Below, one piece after another: positions 43,611 to 52,864 of a stretch of 61,497 nt of DNA. The notes under the pieces are model-generated. The model was not told the DNA's origin. It did not search any database and worked only from the letters and a program-made list of their open reading frames with translations. The translations under genes were made by a program, and so were the position numbers. The number at the start of each line of letters is the position of its first letter. Position 1 is the first letter of the stretch. The stretch covers positions 1 to 61,497 of the forward strand of contig CALFBP010000057.1 in NCBI GenBank assembly GCA_937951625.1. The letters run 5' to 3'. This DNA comes from an uncultured Thermoguttaceae bacterium. Its GTDB lineage: Bacteria > Planctomycetota > Planctomycetia > Pirellulales > Thermoguttaceae.

Positions 43611-45452
43611 TCAGGTTCCTTCGTTGGGCGTTTCAGGGATGTCCTGGGTCGGCAAGATCAAGGGCAACGCGATGCGGACCCGCGTCCCTTGGCCGGGGGA
43701 ACTCTCAATGCTCGCTGTTCCGCCGAGCAATCGCGCTCGTTCTCGAATCCCCGCCAAACCGAAATGGCTCTCGCCGATCGTTTCCGGTTGGAACCCGACG
43801 CCTTGATCGCGGACCTCGATGCGGATCATCTCGCCTTCTTGCACCATCTCCACACGAACCAAATCGCTTTTGCTGTGTCGACACGCATTGTTCAGGGCCT
43901 CCTGAACGATGCGATAGATGGCGTTTTCCAGGATCGGGCTGAGGCGTTCGAATGCGACGCGGTGGTCGAAAACAATCTCGGGTGCTCCCCTGCGTCGCTC
44001 CTCGTTCACTAAGTGAGCAACGGCGGCCACGATGCCGGCCTCATCCAAGATTGGTGGCCGAACGCCGCTGATCAGCCTCCGGGCCTCGAAATGGCCTTGA
44101 CGAAGCATCGCCACACCGGCCTGGAAGGCCTTGGTCGCCAGCTCGGGAAGCCGATCTTTTTGATACAGGTAGGTCTCGAATTGCATCAGCGCGGCGGCCA
44201 ATTGTTGTGCAAGCCCGTCGTGAATCTCGTAGGCGATCAGTTGTCGTTCGTGATCACTCGATTGCAAGAGAAGCTTCAGCGTGCGATGTTCTCGGGCCAA
44301 AGCTTCATGGGCTTGCTTGCGTTCCGTTACGTCATGAAACAGGCAAATGTAGCAGGAACGATCATTATACCAGATCGGCCGGACGATCACGTCGGCATAG
44401 ATCGTCTTTCCGTCTTTTCGGATAAATGGCAGGTCTGCGAGCCGAGCCACCTGCCCTGATTGGAGTTTTCTCACTTGTTCTCGAATCTTAGGCAGCACGT
44501 CGGGCGGGTGGACCCGCTCCGGCGTCAAGTCGAAGGCTTCCTTTTCCGAATAGCCCACCATCCGGCAAAAAGCGGAATTGACGCGCAAGGGTCGCCGGGA
44601 TCCACCATCGACAATGATGATGCCATCCACAATGTGGTCGTAGATCGCCTGCAATTCGTCGCGGCTTTGCCGCAGCGCCGCTTCGGTTCTTTTACGCTGC
44701 GTAATGTCCCGGAAGATCCCCAGCAGGGCCAGCCGCCCGCGGTAGGTCAACACGCTGCACGAGATATCGGCGTCGAAAATGGTCCCATCGCGGCGGAGCA
44801 CCGGCATGTCGCAGGCGACGCGGGCGCGGCCATGAACCTGATCCTCGAACGCCGCGAGCGCTTCCTGCCGTTTCTCCGCGGGATGAATATCCACGACGGA
44901 TAGCTTGAGCAGCTCTTCCTCGGAGTATCCCAGCATGGCGCAGATGGCCGAGTTCGCTCGAAGGAATCGCTTGGTCTCGGTGTCGGCGATGAGCAAGCCA
45001 TCGACCATCGCGTCGTAGATGGCGAGGACTTCATCCCGCGTCTGCCGGAGCACCTCCTCCATGCGCTTTCGTTCGGTAATATCGAGCGAGAAAATCCGTA
45101 GGATGCCCTTCGCCACGGCGTAGCAAATCGTCTGTTGATAAATACGACCTTTGAATTCGACTTCAAGGACGGTCGTGAAGCTTTCCTTTGAAGTGGCCTG
45201 TTTGATGATCGTGACGCACGGCGCCAACCAGGGATGCGCGAGTCCTTGTTCGCGCATATCCGGGAAAAGCGTCGCAGCGGCGGGATTCATGTAGCGGATG
45301 TTCCCATCCACATCCATCTCGACGATTGGGCTGGGATTTTGTTCGGGGATAGATGAAAACAATACCCGCTCCTCCTGTTCGGCTCTGGTCGCCTCGCCAT
45401 GGACCGCTGCCTCCGCTGCGGCGGGACGGATCGGTTCGGTTTCGGGGATCAT
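43611..45452 (-). CDS. soluble three-PAS sensor histidine kinase, NarL-partner type
   Basis: The product is 613 aa with no membrane helix or signal peptide, so it is cytosolic. Three PAS domains lie at about residues 30-130, 135-260 and 265-385, each ending in a typical PAC linker (DITERKR, DITQRKR, DVTERKQ). The HisKA_3 dimerisation box is HERQLIAYEIHDGLAQQLAA, with the phospho-His near 409, followed by HATPase motifs NAIYRIVQEALNNACRHS, VRDQGVGF and GLAGIRERARLLGG. Kinases of this class normally phosphorylate NarL/LuxR-type regulators, but none is encoded in the window. GAAGGG lies about 8 nt before the ATG. The gene starts 19 nt after the VWA gene stop, so it is probably co-transcribed with the DUF58-BatA-VWA group. 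Confidence 0.9.
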   Translation of the reverse strand: MIPETEPIRPAAAEAAVHGEATRAEQEERVLFSSIPEQNPSPIVEMDVDGNIRYMNPAAATLFPDMREQGLAHPWLAPCVTIIKQATSKESFTTVLEVEFKGRIYQQTICYAVAKGILRIFSLDITERKRMEEVLRQTRDEVLAIYDAMVDGLLIADTETKRFLRANSAICAMLGYSEEELLKLSVVDIHPAEKRQEALAAFEDQVHGRARVACDMPVLRRDGTIFDADISCSVLTYRGRLALLGIFRDITQRKRTEAALRQSRDELQAIYDHIVDGIIIVDGGSRRPLRVNSAFCRMVGYSEKEAFDLTPERVHPPDVLPKIREQVRKLQSGQVARLADLPFIRKDGKTIYADVIVRPIWYNDRSCYICLFHDVTERKQAHEALAREHRTLKLLLQSSDHERQLIAYEIHDGLAQQLAAALMQFETYLYQKDRLPELATKAFQAGVAMLRQGHFEARRLISGVRPPILDEAGIVAAVAHLVNEERRRGAPEIVFDHRVAFERLSPILENAIYRIVQEALNNACRHSKSDLVRVEMVQEGEMIRIEVRDQGVGFQPETIGESHFGLAGIRERARLLGGTASIESSPGQGTRVRIALPLILPTQDIPETPNEGT

Positions 45453-45471
45453 GGCGACACCCTTCTTCCTC

Positions 45472-47733
45472 TCAGACCAAACCCCATTGCTTCCGCAAGT
45501 ACCATTCGACCGATAGGAGCCCGATCAAGACAAGAAGGAACGGCCAAGTGTCCCAAAACGTCTTCTTGGTCTCCGTCTCGATCTGGTAATCTTCGGTGGC
45601 TTCCGCCAGTTCTCGCAAGACCGCTGGCAATTGCTCCGGCACCAGGGCCTTCCCGCCGGTCATCGCGGCGAGGTTATCCATCAGAGTGGCATCCGCCATG
45701 GGATTGTCCAGCTCGAGGTCCTGATCCATGACGAGGAAGCGGATCGATGCGGAGCCTAGCTCGCGGCCGTCCTGCGTTGCGGTGACGCGAATCGTGTAGT
45801 CGCCCGCCGCTTGCGTGTCCCGAAAGCTCCCCGTAGTGGCTTCGGGCGACTGCACCAAAGCGACCGGCGTTTTCTTGCCACCGGGCATTTCGACTTCGAC
45901 CTGAAACGCGGCGTTGGGGAGCGGCTCGCCTGACGGCCCCTGCGCGCCGACGGTAAACTCGACCCTTTGGCCGGGCGTGAAACGTCGGTGGTTGAGCCGG
46001 ACCCAAACGTTCCCCTCGGTGGCCTCGTCCTTTTTGGCGAGCCAGAGGATGACTTGGCGCCAAAAACGTTTGTGGGGCAGTTCGAACCCCCGCATCCACC
46101 ATTGCCAGGTCGAATCGGCGGCGAAGGCCAGCACACGACCTTCGCCCACAGTTTGGGCCACAAGTAGCGGTTGCTTTTGTTCGCTCTCCGCCAGCACGAT
46201 GGCGCCGGGCTTGACGCCCACGAACTTGTTGGCGCCTTCGCGGAGGGGGGGGAGTTGGCCCCAGACCGTAGCGCTCTCCTCCGCCGTGGCCGCCAGGCGG
46301 AGGCAGTAGTTCGTCGTTCCCACCGCGGTGGGCCGCATCTTGATTGGCCCCAATAGGTGCAGGTCTCTGGAAACGGCTGAACCCGGCCGCTGACGCTCGA
46401 GTCGATCCATTTTCACCGGCAGCACCTCGGCCAGCGGCGTCTCCGCATAGCCGCCTGGTCCGAAACTTTGTAGCCCGCCGCTCATCAGCAACCCAGCGCC
46501 CCGTTTTACCGTGGCGGCTAGCTCGGCGAGTTCCTCTTTGCGGAAGGCCTCGGCGTCGATGTTGCCCAGCAAATACACGTCGTATTTTCCAGGTTGGAAG
46601 CGTTCGGAGAAATCTGGGGGCCGCGTCTCCGGGGCTTGCACGTTCAGCAGCACGGCATCCACGCCGATGTCGGGCGAGCCGGCGAGCGATTGGACCAGGA
46701 AGCGCCGCTCCACACGGCCCGGGAACGCCTCGATATACAACACCCGAATCCCGCCCTTGAGTACCTGCACGAACGTGCTCAAACGGTTGTTTGTGGTCAC
46801 GAGTTCACCCGGCTGCTGTTCGAGTTGGAGCGTGAGCTTGTATTCACCGGGCGTATCGGGCAAGAAGCGGAACTTGAGCGGGACGCGCTGGCCGTCCTCG
46901 GTCGCTTGGACCGTCTGCTGGGCGATGGTTTCCGTCTTTCCCGTTGGAGTTTCTACAACAAACGCGGCGGGAATTTGGCGATTGAGATAGCCGTCGATCC
47001 GCACCTGGGCGGCGACCGCCAGCTCATTTTTGACGAAAACGGTCGAGTCGGCCACCAGGTCGGTGACCGCCACGTCCTGCACCTGCCCCAGCCCCCGCGA
47101 CTGTCCAAAGCGAATCGTGTACAGGGGCTGGCCGAGATGTTTCAAGCGAGCTGCCGCGTTCTGAGGCAGCACGTCGCGTGGTGGAATGGTCCGCTGGGCC
47201 CCATCGCTGAAGAGAAACACCCCCAACACGCGTTTCCCTGTTTCCTGGCGTAGTACTTCTTCCAACGTGTAGCCAATCGCGGTTTGGGGGCCGTCGGGGA
47301 CTTCGGGCAGCTCCACCCGGCCGTCAACGAACTTCGCCGGACGAGGTTCCGAGTCGAACGTGTAGGCCTTGACCTCGATTTCGCTTCCCAAAGCCTGCAA
47401 CGCGCCGCGCGCAGCCCCCAGGGCCTCGCACAACGCCTCCCAACGCGAACGCCCGTTGAGGTCGTCGCGGATCGTCATGCTCCGCGATTGATCGGCGAGA
47501 AGGATGAGCGTGGCCGACTGTTTGCGGGTCTCCAAGACAACCAGTGTAGGTCGGAGCATGGCCAGAATGATCATCCCGAAGATCGCACAACGTAAGGCGA
47601 TCAACACCCTTCGCCGATGCGGGCCCAGCTTCTCGCTCGATGGCCCGATCCGCAACAGCAAGAACAACAACAAGGCCGCGGCCGCCGCTACCAAATAGCT
47701 ATCACCAACCGGATAGAGGAACCAGCGGATCAT
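45472..47733 (-). CDS. membrane VWA / glutamine-amidotransferase-like protein
   Basis: The product is 753 aa. Two N-terminal membrane helices (about 12-28 and 45-63) precede a von Willebrand A domain (about 70-220) with an intact MIDAS start DQSRS. A beta-sandwich segment (about 225-330) follows, then a class I glutamine amidotransferase-like fold without a catalytic Cys seen (about 335-570: IRVLYIEAFPGRVERRFL, YDVYLLGNIDAE, GAGLLMSGGLQSFG). A further beta domain and a C-terminal helix (near 728-745) complete it. Such proteins accompany BatA/DUF58 genes in planctomycetes and are thought to form membrane complexes with MoxR ATPases. It is third in the leftward DUF58-BatA-VWA order, with a 188-nt gap before it that showed no gene or terminator. 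Confidence 0.85.
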   Translation of the reverse strand: MIRWFLYPVGDSYLVAAAAALLLFLLLRIGPSSEKLGPHRRRVLIALRCAIFGMIILAMLRPTLVVLETRKQSATLILLADQSRSMTIRDDLNGRSRWEALCEALGAARGALQALGSEIEVKAYTFDSEPRPAKFVDGRVELPEVPDGPQTAIGYTLEEVLRQETGKRVLGVFLFSDGAQRTIPPRDVLPQNAAARLKHLGQPLYTIRFGQSRGLGQVQDVAVTDLVADSTVFVKNELAVAAQVRIDGYLNRQIPAAFVVETPTGKTETIAQQTVQATEDGQRVPLKFRFLPDTPGEYKLTLQLEQQPGELVTTNNRLSTFVQVLKGGIRVLYIEAFPGRVERRFLVQSLAGSPDIGVDAVLLNVQAPETRPPDFSERFQPGKYDVYLLGNIDAEAFRKEELAELAATVKRGAGLLMSGGLQSFGPGGYAETPLAEVLPVKMDRLERQRPGSAVSRDLHLLGPIKMRPTAVGTTNYCLRLAATAEESATVWGQLPPLREGANKFVGVKPGAIVLAESEQKQPLLVAQTVGEGRVLAFAADSTWQWWMRGFELPHKRFWRQVILWLAKKDEATEGNVWVRLNHRRFTPGQRVEFTVGAQGPSGEPLPNAAFQVEVEMPGGKKTPVALVQSPEATTGSFRDTQAAGDYTIRVTATQDGRELGSASIRFLVMDQDLELDNPMADATLMDNLAAMTGGKALVPEQLPAVLRELAEATEDYQIETETKKTFWDTWPFLLVLIGLLSVEWYLRKQWGLV

Positions 47734-47921
47734 GGCGCGTCAGGGGTTCTTGGCCGAAGGTCAACCAAACGGGACGCGGAAAACACTCACGGCAAGATCG
47801 CGCTCGTCGCACTGCCGGGCATTCGCCCGACGGACGTTGGACGTGAACACGATCCTGAGAGGCGCCTTAAGTGCATCTCCCGAAGGATCGATTCGGAACG
47901 TCTGCGCGAGTCTTCCATGGT

Positions 47922-50084
47922 TTATCCTTTCTTGTAGAAACGGTTGGCCAGGACATGCTCCAGGCCCAACACGGCCGCGACGGCCAGGATCAAGACTCCA
48001 AATAGCTCCCGACCCACGCGGCCCGTGTGGACGTTGAGTTCGATTTGCTCCTTGCTCCGGGCGAGGCGGAAAGGGTAGGTTCCGAAAAATTGGGCAAGCT
48101 CCTGATCCGACCAGCGTTCCAGGCGCGTCTGCTCGGGGGCGAGGTTGACGCTGAAGCCGCGATCTACGCCTTCCTCGGGTCCGCCCGCTTGGACGCGATA
48201 GTTGCCAGGCAGCTCGGTCGAGGTGATCATCAACCGATGTTGCTTCACGTCCGGCGCGATTCTCGCTTGCGTCCCATCAGGACCGGTGAGCAAATAGCTG
48301 GGGGCGATTCGGTCGGCGGGCAGCTCTAGCGCAACCGTCTGCCCTGCCCGATAGTTCAATTCCTCGCTCCCGCTTCCTACGAGGTACGCCATCATTTCAT
48401 TGGCCAGGATCACGAAGGGCCAAGCCTCGCCGATGGGGAGGAGGTTCCAAGGATCGCGGTTCGGGTCGTCCGACACGGGGGTGGTCACCGTGATGGCCCG
48501 GCCTCGGCCCAAGGGCCGCTCCACGATCGCCGGCCCAGCGTCGTTGAAAGGCGCGATCACATGGGCGCCTTCGGCGAGGGCGTCGAGTTGCCAATAGCGG
48601 TACACGGGGTGGCGCGACCACGGAACCCCCCCCGCCAAGCCGCGAAAGGCAACCAAGGCCGGATGTTCCAAGTTTTCTGGGGCGAGCGTCAGCTTTCCCT
48701 CCGGCGATCGCGCCTGGCGCAGCAATTTGCCCGCCAACACGTCTTGTGCCGGCGGCTCATTGAACGTCTTGACCGGTTCCGCATTGCGCCCGAGCCAAAC
48801 CGCCAGCCCATGCCCTTCGGCCACGTAATCGGCCAGCTTCTGCCACACCAGCGGCTCCAAAGGCTTTGGATCCAATAAACACACGGCCGCATAGGGGGCA
48901 AGGTCTTTTTGTGGCAGATCGTCCAACGGGGCCACGTCGCAAGCAAAGCGGGCCAGGCCGCTACGACGGAAACTCTCCGGCGCCAACGCTTCGCGCAGAA
49001 ACACTGCGTAGGTGTTCTCCGGCTTGGGGGCCGCGATCAGGATCCGCCAGGCGGGCTTGACCTCGACGGTGAAATACCGTCGATCGTCGGCTCCCAGACC
49101 GTCCTGGCCGAGGATCTGCACGTAGCCCTGGTGGGTCCCCTGGTTCAGATTGCTCACCCGGAATTCCAGGGACCGCGATTGGCCAGGCGTGAGCGAAACC
49201 GTCTGTTCGCCGCGTTTTTCCGGCCGCCTCGCGCCGGGGACTTTGGCGGCAGGATCAGGCTCGAGAACGTACAACTCCACAGTGTGCTTGTCCCCCATCC
49301 CGATCGATATCAACTCGGTCTCGATCCGCAGCGTGCTCCGGCTCGACACGATCTGTCCGGAAAGTCGCAGTTCGCCGAGGGCCAGGTTGGCGGGCTGCGC
49401 CACGCCTACGTCGATCAAATACAGCCCGGCGTCCGGGGCCTCGTTCAATCGCTCTTGGAGGCGTCCCGCCGCGTCGATGGGCCAAGCGGCCCGCGCCAGG
49501 TCCGTGAAGACATACATCTCTTTTCTCGCCAACTCGCTCCCAGCCAGCAGCCGTGCCGCCTCGGCAAGCACATGGGGTATGGGCTGGGCGTCGGCCGTGG
49601 TCTCCAAACGCTCGATGCGATGCCGGGCCGCGCCCAGGTCGACTTGAAACGCAGCCGGGCCCCGCCGGCTGTCGAGCACCGCCACCTGACTCTCTGGCGG
49701 CAATTGGGCCAAAAGCCACAAGGCCAATTCCTGGGCCGCCTCGAGCCGAGTGCGGTTTTCGTGGCGGTATTCCATGCGCGGCGACGTGTCGAAGACCAAC
49801 GCGGCGGCCACCGGCGCCCGCTGGCTTCCGATCGGTCCGGCCGAAAGCCTCAGGCTGGGACGCGCCAGCGCCAACGCCGCCAACACGATGGCCAGCATCC
49901 GCAGCAACAGCAGCAGCAGATGCCGCAACCGCAATTGCCGCTGGTTGGTTTCGTGCCTCAGCCGAACGAAGCGCAAGGCGGGGAACTCCACCAGGCGAGG
50001 CCTGCGACGCATCACCAAGTGGAGCACCAGCGGAATCACCACTAGTCCCGCCCCGGCCAAAAGCAAAGGATTGACAAACGTCAT
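47922..50084 (-). CDS. BatA-like aerotolerance-family membrane protein
   Basis: The product is 720 aa. The N-terminus matches the BatA N-terminal domain (FVNPLLLAGAGLVVIPLVLHLVMRRRPRLVEFPALRFVR), with membrane helices at about 6-24 and 55-75. The VWA-like domain (about 90-260) opens with VFDTSPRMEY, where the second Ser of the DxSxS metal site is replaced by Arg, so metal binding is probably weak or lost. Later beta domains (about 330-690) resemble those of its neighbour, and a C-terminal membrane helix lies near 697-713. It likely assembles with the DUF58 protein, whose gene ends 4 nt upstream, and the VWA protein. Confidence 0.87.
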   Translation of the reverse strand: MTFVNPLLLAGAGLVVIPLVLHLVMRRRPRLVEFPALRFVRLRHETNQRQLRLRHLLLLLLRMLAIVLAALALARPSLRLSAGPIGSQRAPVAAALVFDTSPRMEYRHENRTRLEAAQELALWLLAQLPPESQVAVLDSRRGPAAFQVDLGAARHRIERLETTADAQPIPHVLAEAARLLAGSELARKEMYVFTDLARAAWPIDAAGRLQERLNEAPDAGLYLIDVGVAQPANLALGELRLSGQIVSSRSTLRIETELISIGMGDKHTVELYVLEPDPAAKVPGARRPEKRGEQTVSLTPGQSRSLEFRVSNLNQGTHQGYVQILGQDGLGADDRRYFTVEVKPAWRILIAAPKPENTYAVFLREALAPESFRRSGLARFACDVAPLDDLPQKDLAPYAAVCLLDPKPLEPLVWQKLADYVAEGHGLAVWLGRNAEPVKTFNEPPAQDVLAGKLLRQARSPEGKLTLAPENLEHPALVAFRGLAGGVPWSRHPVYRYWQLDALAEGAHVIAPFNDAGPAIVERPLGRGRAITVTTPVSDDPNRDPWNLLPIGEAWPFVILANEMMAYLVGSGSEELNYRAGQTVALELPADRIAPSYLLTGPDGTQARIAPDVKQHRLMITSTELPGNYRVQAGGPEEGVDRGFSVNLAPEQTRLERWSDQELAQFFGTYPFRLARSKEQIELNVHTGRVGRELFGVLILAVAAVLGLEHVLANRFYKKG

Positions 50085-50088
50085 CGCA

Positions 50089-50985
50089 TCAATACCGCGC
50101 CTTCCTGCCGGCCAGATACCCTGCCAGGGCCTTGTCGAATTGCATGCTCGTGTCCAGCGGGACGTAGTCGATGCCCGCCTGAAAGCATTCGCGGCGATAC
50201 ATCTCCCGAAAGGCCTCGATCTCCGCGAGGTAATCGTGGCGGAAGTTGTCTGCGTCGAGGGTCAGACGCTCGCCGGATTCTGGCTCTTCCAATTCGACCA
50301 TGCCCTCGAAGGGGAATCGGGCCTCGGCCTCGTCCAAGACGTGGAACAAGATCACGTCGTGCCCACGGTGCCGAAGGCGGTGCAGGGCTTGAACGATCGG
50401 CTCGGGCTCCGCCAACAGGTCCGAAAAGATCATCACCAGGCTTGCGTGACGAAGCATCGCCGCGATCTGCGTCAGGCTGGCGGCCACATCGGTCTTGCCC
50501 GTCGGCTTCAGATTGGCCAAAACCGAGAGTACCGTCGCGAGCTGGCCGCGCCGCGATTTGGGCGGCAAGCTCTTGCGGATCTTCTCGTCGAACACGAGCA
50601 AACCCACCGGGTCCTGCTGCGAGATCATCAGGTAACATAAGGCCGCCGCCAGGCAGATCGTGTAATCGAACTTCGTCATGTCTTGGCGGTGCGTGTAGCC
50701 CATCGAGCGGCTGATGTCCATGGCCAGATAGCCAGTGATGTTCGTCTCCGCCTCGTACTTCTTGACGTAGTACTTATCGGTCTTGGCATAGATCAACCAG
50801 TCGATGTCCTTGGGGTCATCGCCCGGCGTGTACTTCCGGTGCTCGCTGAACTCGACGGAAAATCCGTGGAACGGGCTGGCGTGCAAGCCGTGGAGAAAAC
50901 CCTTGACGATGAATTGGGCGCGGAGATCCAGCCGCTTGATCTGCCGAATGACTTCTGGCTTGAGGTACTTTTCGACCGTCGACAT
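50089..50985 (-). CDS. DUF58 (VWA-like) protein
   Basis: The product is 298 aa and soluble. The DUF58 signature near residues 45-65 (EFSEHRKYTPGDDPKDIDW) is clear. The VWA-like metal site is AMDISRSM (Asp-x-Ser-x-Ser intact), and TDVAASL and VMIFSDLLAEPE are further VWA-fold strands. DUF58 proteins usually sit between a MoxR AAA+ ATPase gene and BatA-type genes; here the gene directly upstream on this strand is asnB, and no MoxR gene is in the window. The stop is 4 nt from the BatA-like start, indicating co-translation. Confidence 0.93.
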   Translation of the reverse strand: MSTVEKYLKPEVIRQIKRLDLRAQFIVKGFLHGLHASPFHGFSVEFSEHRKYTPGDDPKDIDWLIYAKTDKYYVKKYEAETNITGYLAMDISRSMGYTHRQDMTKFDYTICLAAALCYLMISQQDPVGLLVFDEKIRKSLPPKSRRGQLATVLSVLANLKPTGKTDVAASLTQIAAMLRHASLVMIFSDLLAEPEPIVQALHRLRHRGHDVILFHVLDEAEARFPFEGMVELEEPESGERLTLDADNFRHDYLAEIEAFREMYRRECFQAGIDYVPLDTSMQFDKALAGYLAGRKARY

Positions 50986-51074
50986 GGATTCGCCGCGAGT
51001 TGACGCGCATTCCCCCTCATTACCGACCGCCTACGCTATTCTACTCTTCTTGCCCCCGGCGTTCGAGGACGCCC

Positions 51075-52859
51075 CTAGCCGAAGAAAAGCCGTTGCCATC
51101 GGCTCAAACAGAGGACTTTCCAAGCCGCACGACGGTAAGGAGCGCCTCGGGTCTCGGCCAAGGCCTGGCGGAGCAAGCGGCGTGTGCCGGGCCAATCCAA
51201 TTCGCGCCAAAAGCGGTCCGCAGCCGCTTCCTGCACGGCGCCTTTCAACTCGTGTTGCATCCAGCGGGCCTGCGGCACGGCGAAAGCGAACTTGTCTGTG
51301 CGTGCGAGCAGTTCCTCGGGCAAACGATCCTTCATGGCCCGCCGCAGCAGGACTTTGGTGTAGCCGTCGCAAGCCACGTCTTCCAGCCGGAGTCGCGCGG
51401 TGGCCTCAATCAAACGGTGATCGAGGAAGGGCAAACGCACCTCGACCCCGAACGTCAGCGCGTTGCGGTCGCCTTGGCGGAGGAGAGTTGGAAGACCCAG
51501 GTGGGTGAAGGAAGCGGCCAGGGCGTTGCCGAGATCATTGGGAAACTCGCGTTTGCCGTCAGGCAGACAGCGGGCCAAGGTCTGCACGAGCAGGCGTGGC
51601 AGGGGAAACCGCGGGCCGGAAAACTTTTGGAGTTGTCGGGCCGCAGCCAACCATCCCCGCTGAGTCGCACAGGCCGCAATCACGCGAGGCACGGCCCAAT
51701 CGTACCCCCCGAGCAACTCGTCCGCCCCTTGGCCGTCAAGCATCACCTTCAGTCCCAACTCCGTGGCACGGCGGAAGACGCAGCGTTGCGCATAGATCGA
51801 AGGATCGAGGAAGGGAAACTCCTGGCGGACGATCAAGTCATCCAATTCAGCGTGAAGGCCGCTACCGGTCACCTCGACAAAATCGACCGCGATCCCAAGC
51901 TGCCTGGCCAGCCGATGGACATAGGCCCGTTCGTCGGCCTCGGGAACGGGGGCGTAGGCATGGATCCCTTGATAGCGGAAGGCCGAGCTTTCGGACCTGG
52001 AGGCGGCGCGGACCACGCACGCGGCCACGCTCGGCGAATCCAGACCGCCACTCAAACAGGTGCCGACGGGCACATCGCTGCGGAGCCGGATGCGGACCGC
52101 GTCGTCGAGCAGCGCCGCTAGCTCCTCGGCCGCAAGCGGAGGGCCCCCGCTTGCCCGATCGGGAAAGGCCCAATAGCGCGTTATCGTTGGGCATGGCGAG
52201 TCTTCTTCCAGCGAGAGCCTCAAGGCATGGCCCGGCAGCAATTCCAAAATGCCCTCAAAATATGTGGTTTCGCCGAGCGGCTGGAACCCCTTGGCTAGAT
52301 ACTCGTGGACCCGCCGCCAATTCGCCGCGCGCGGCACCGGCGGCCCGACTGCCAACAGGGCTTGAATCTCCGAGGCGAACACGAAGTGTCCCGAATCCCG
52401 ATAGTAATAGAACGGCCTTTCCCCTGCCCGGTCTCGCGCGCAAAACAGCTTCGCCTCGTTGGCGTCCCAAATGGCCAAGGCGAACATGCCGTTCAAGCGC
52501 TCCAGGCACGCTTCGCCCCATTGCTGGTAAGCGGCCAACAAGACCTCGGTATCGCTGCGTGTGACGAAGCGGTGGCCGAACGTCTCCAATTCCCGCCGAA
52601 GCTCGAGGTAGTTGTAGATCTCGCCGTTGAAGACGATCGAAAGCTTCCCGCGGCGCATCGGTTGGGCGGCGGCCTCCGAAAGATCGAGAATGGCCAGGCG
52701 GCGGTGGCCGAGGCCGATCGTCCAGCGACCGTGCAGCGCCACCTGCGTTCCTTGACCATCCGGGCCTCGCATTCGCATCGGCTGGAGCATTTGGACGAGT
52801 TTTTGTTCCACGTCCGGCCCGGGAATGCCGGCCGCCAGCAAGCCTGCGATGCCGCACAT
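51075..52859 (-). CDS. asnB: asparagine synthetase B (glutamine-hydrolysing) or related amidotransferase
   Basis: The product is 594 aa. The N-terminal class II glutaminase domain starts with catalytic Cys2 (MCGIAGLL), which fixes the start at 52859 although the frame is open to 52916. RRLAILDLSEAAAQPM and IVFNGEIYNY are typical. The C-terminal synthetase domain (about 225-594) has the pyrophosphate loop CLSGGLDSPS near 265. It transfers glutamine-derived ammonia to aspartate, or to another carboxylate in the AsnB-like members found in polysaccharide and natural-product clusters. It starts 5 nt after the epimerase stop, at the end of the six-gene glycan-type cluster, so a carboxyl-amidating role in that pathway is plausible. 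No asparagine-specific evidence was seen. Confidence 0.92.
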   Translation of the reverse strand: MCGIAGLLAAGIPGPDVEQKLVQMLQPMRMRGPDGQGTQVALHGRWTIGLGHRRLAILDLSEAAAQPMRRGKLSIVFNGEIYNYLELRRELETFGHRFVTRSDTEVLLAAYQQWGEACLERLNGMFALAIWDANEAKLFCARDRAGERPFYYYRDSGHFVFASEIQALLAVGPPVPRAANWRRVHEYLAKGFQPLGETTYFEGILELLPGHALRLSLEEDSPCPTITRYWAFPDRASGGPPLAAEELAALLDDAVRIRLRSDVPVGTCLSGGLDSPSVAACVVRAASRSESSAFRYQGIHAYAPVPEADERAYVHRLARQLGIAVDFVEVTGSGLHAELDDLIVRQEFPFLDPSIYAQRCVFRRATELGLKVMLDGQGADELLGGYDWAVPRVIAACATQRGWLAAARQLQKFSGPRFPLPRLLVQTLARCLPDGKREFPNDLGNALAASFTHLGLPTLLRQGDRNALTFGVEVRLPFLDHRLIEATARLRLEDVACDGYTKVLLRRAMKDRLPEELLARTDKFAFAVPQARWMQHELKGAVQEAAADRFWRELDWPGTRRLLRQALAETRGAPYRRAAWKVLCLSRWQRLFFG

Positions 52860-52864
52860 TGCTT

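Noticed and set aside
48909-50045. Rightward frame antisense to the BatA-like gene
   Set aside because: Low-complexity Arg/Gln-rich translation opposite a recognised gene.
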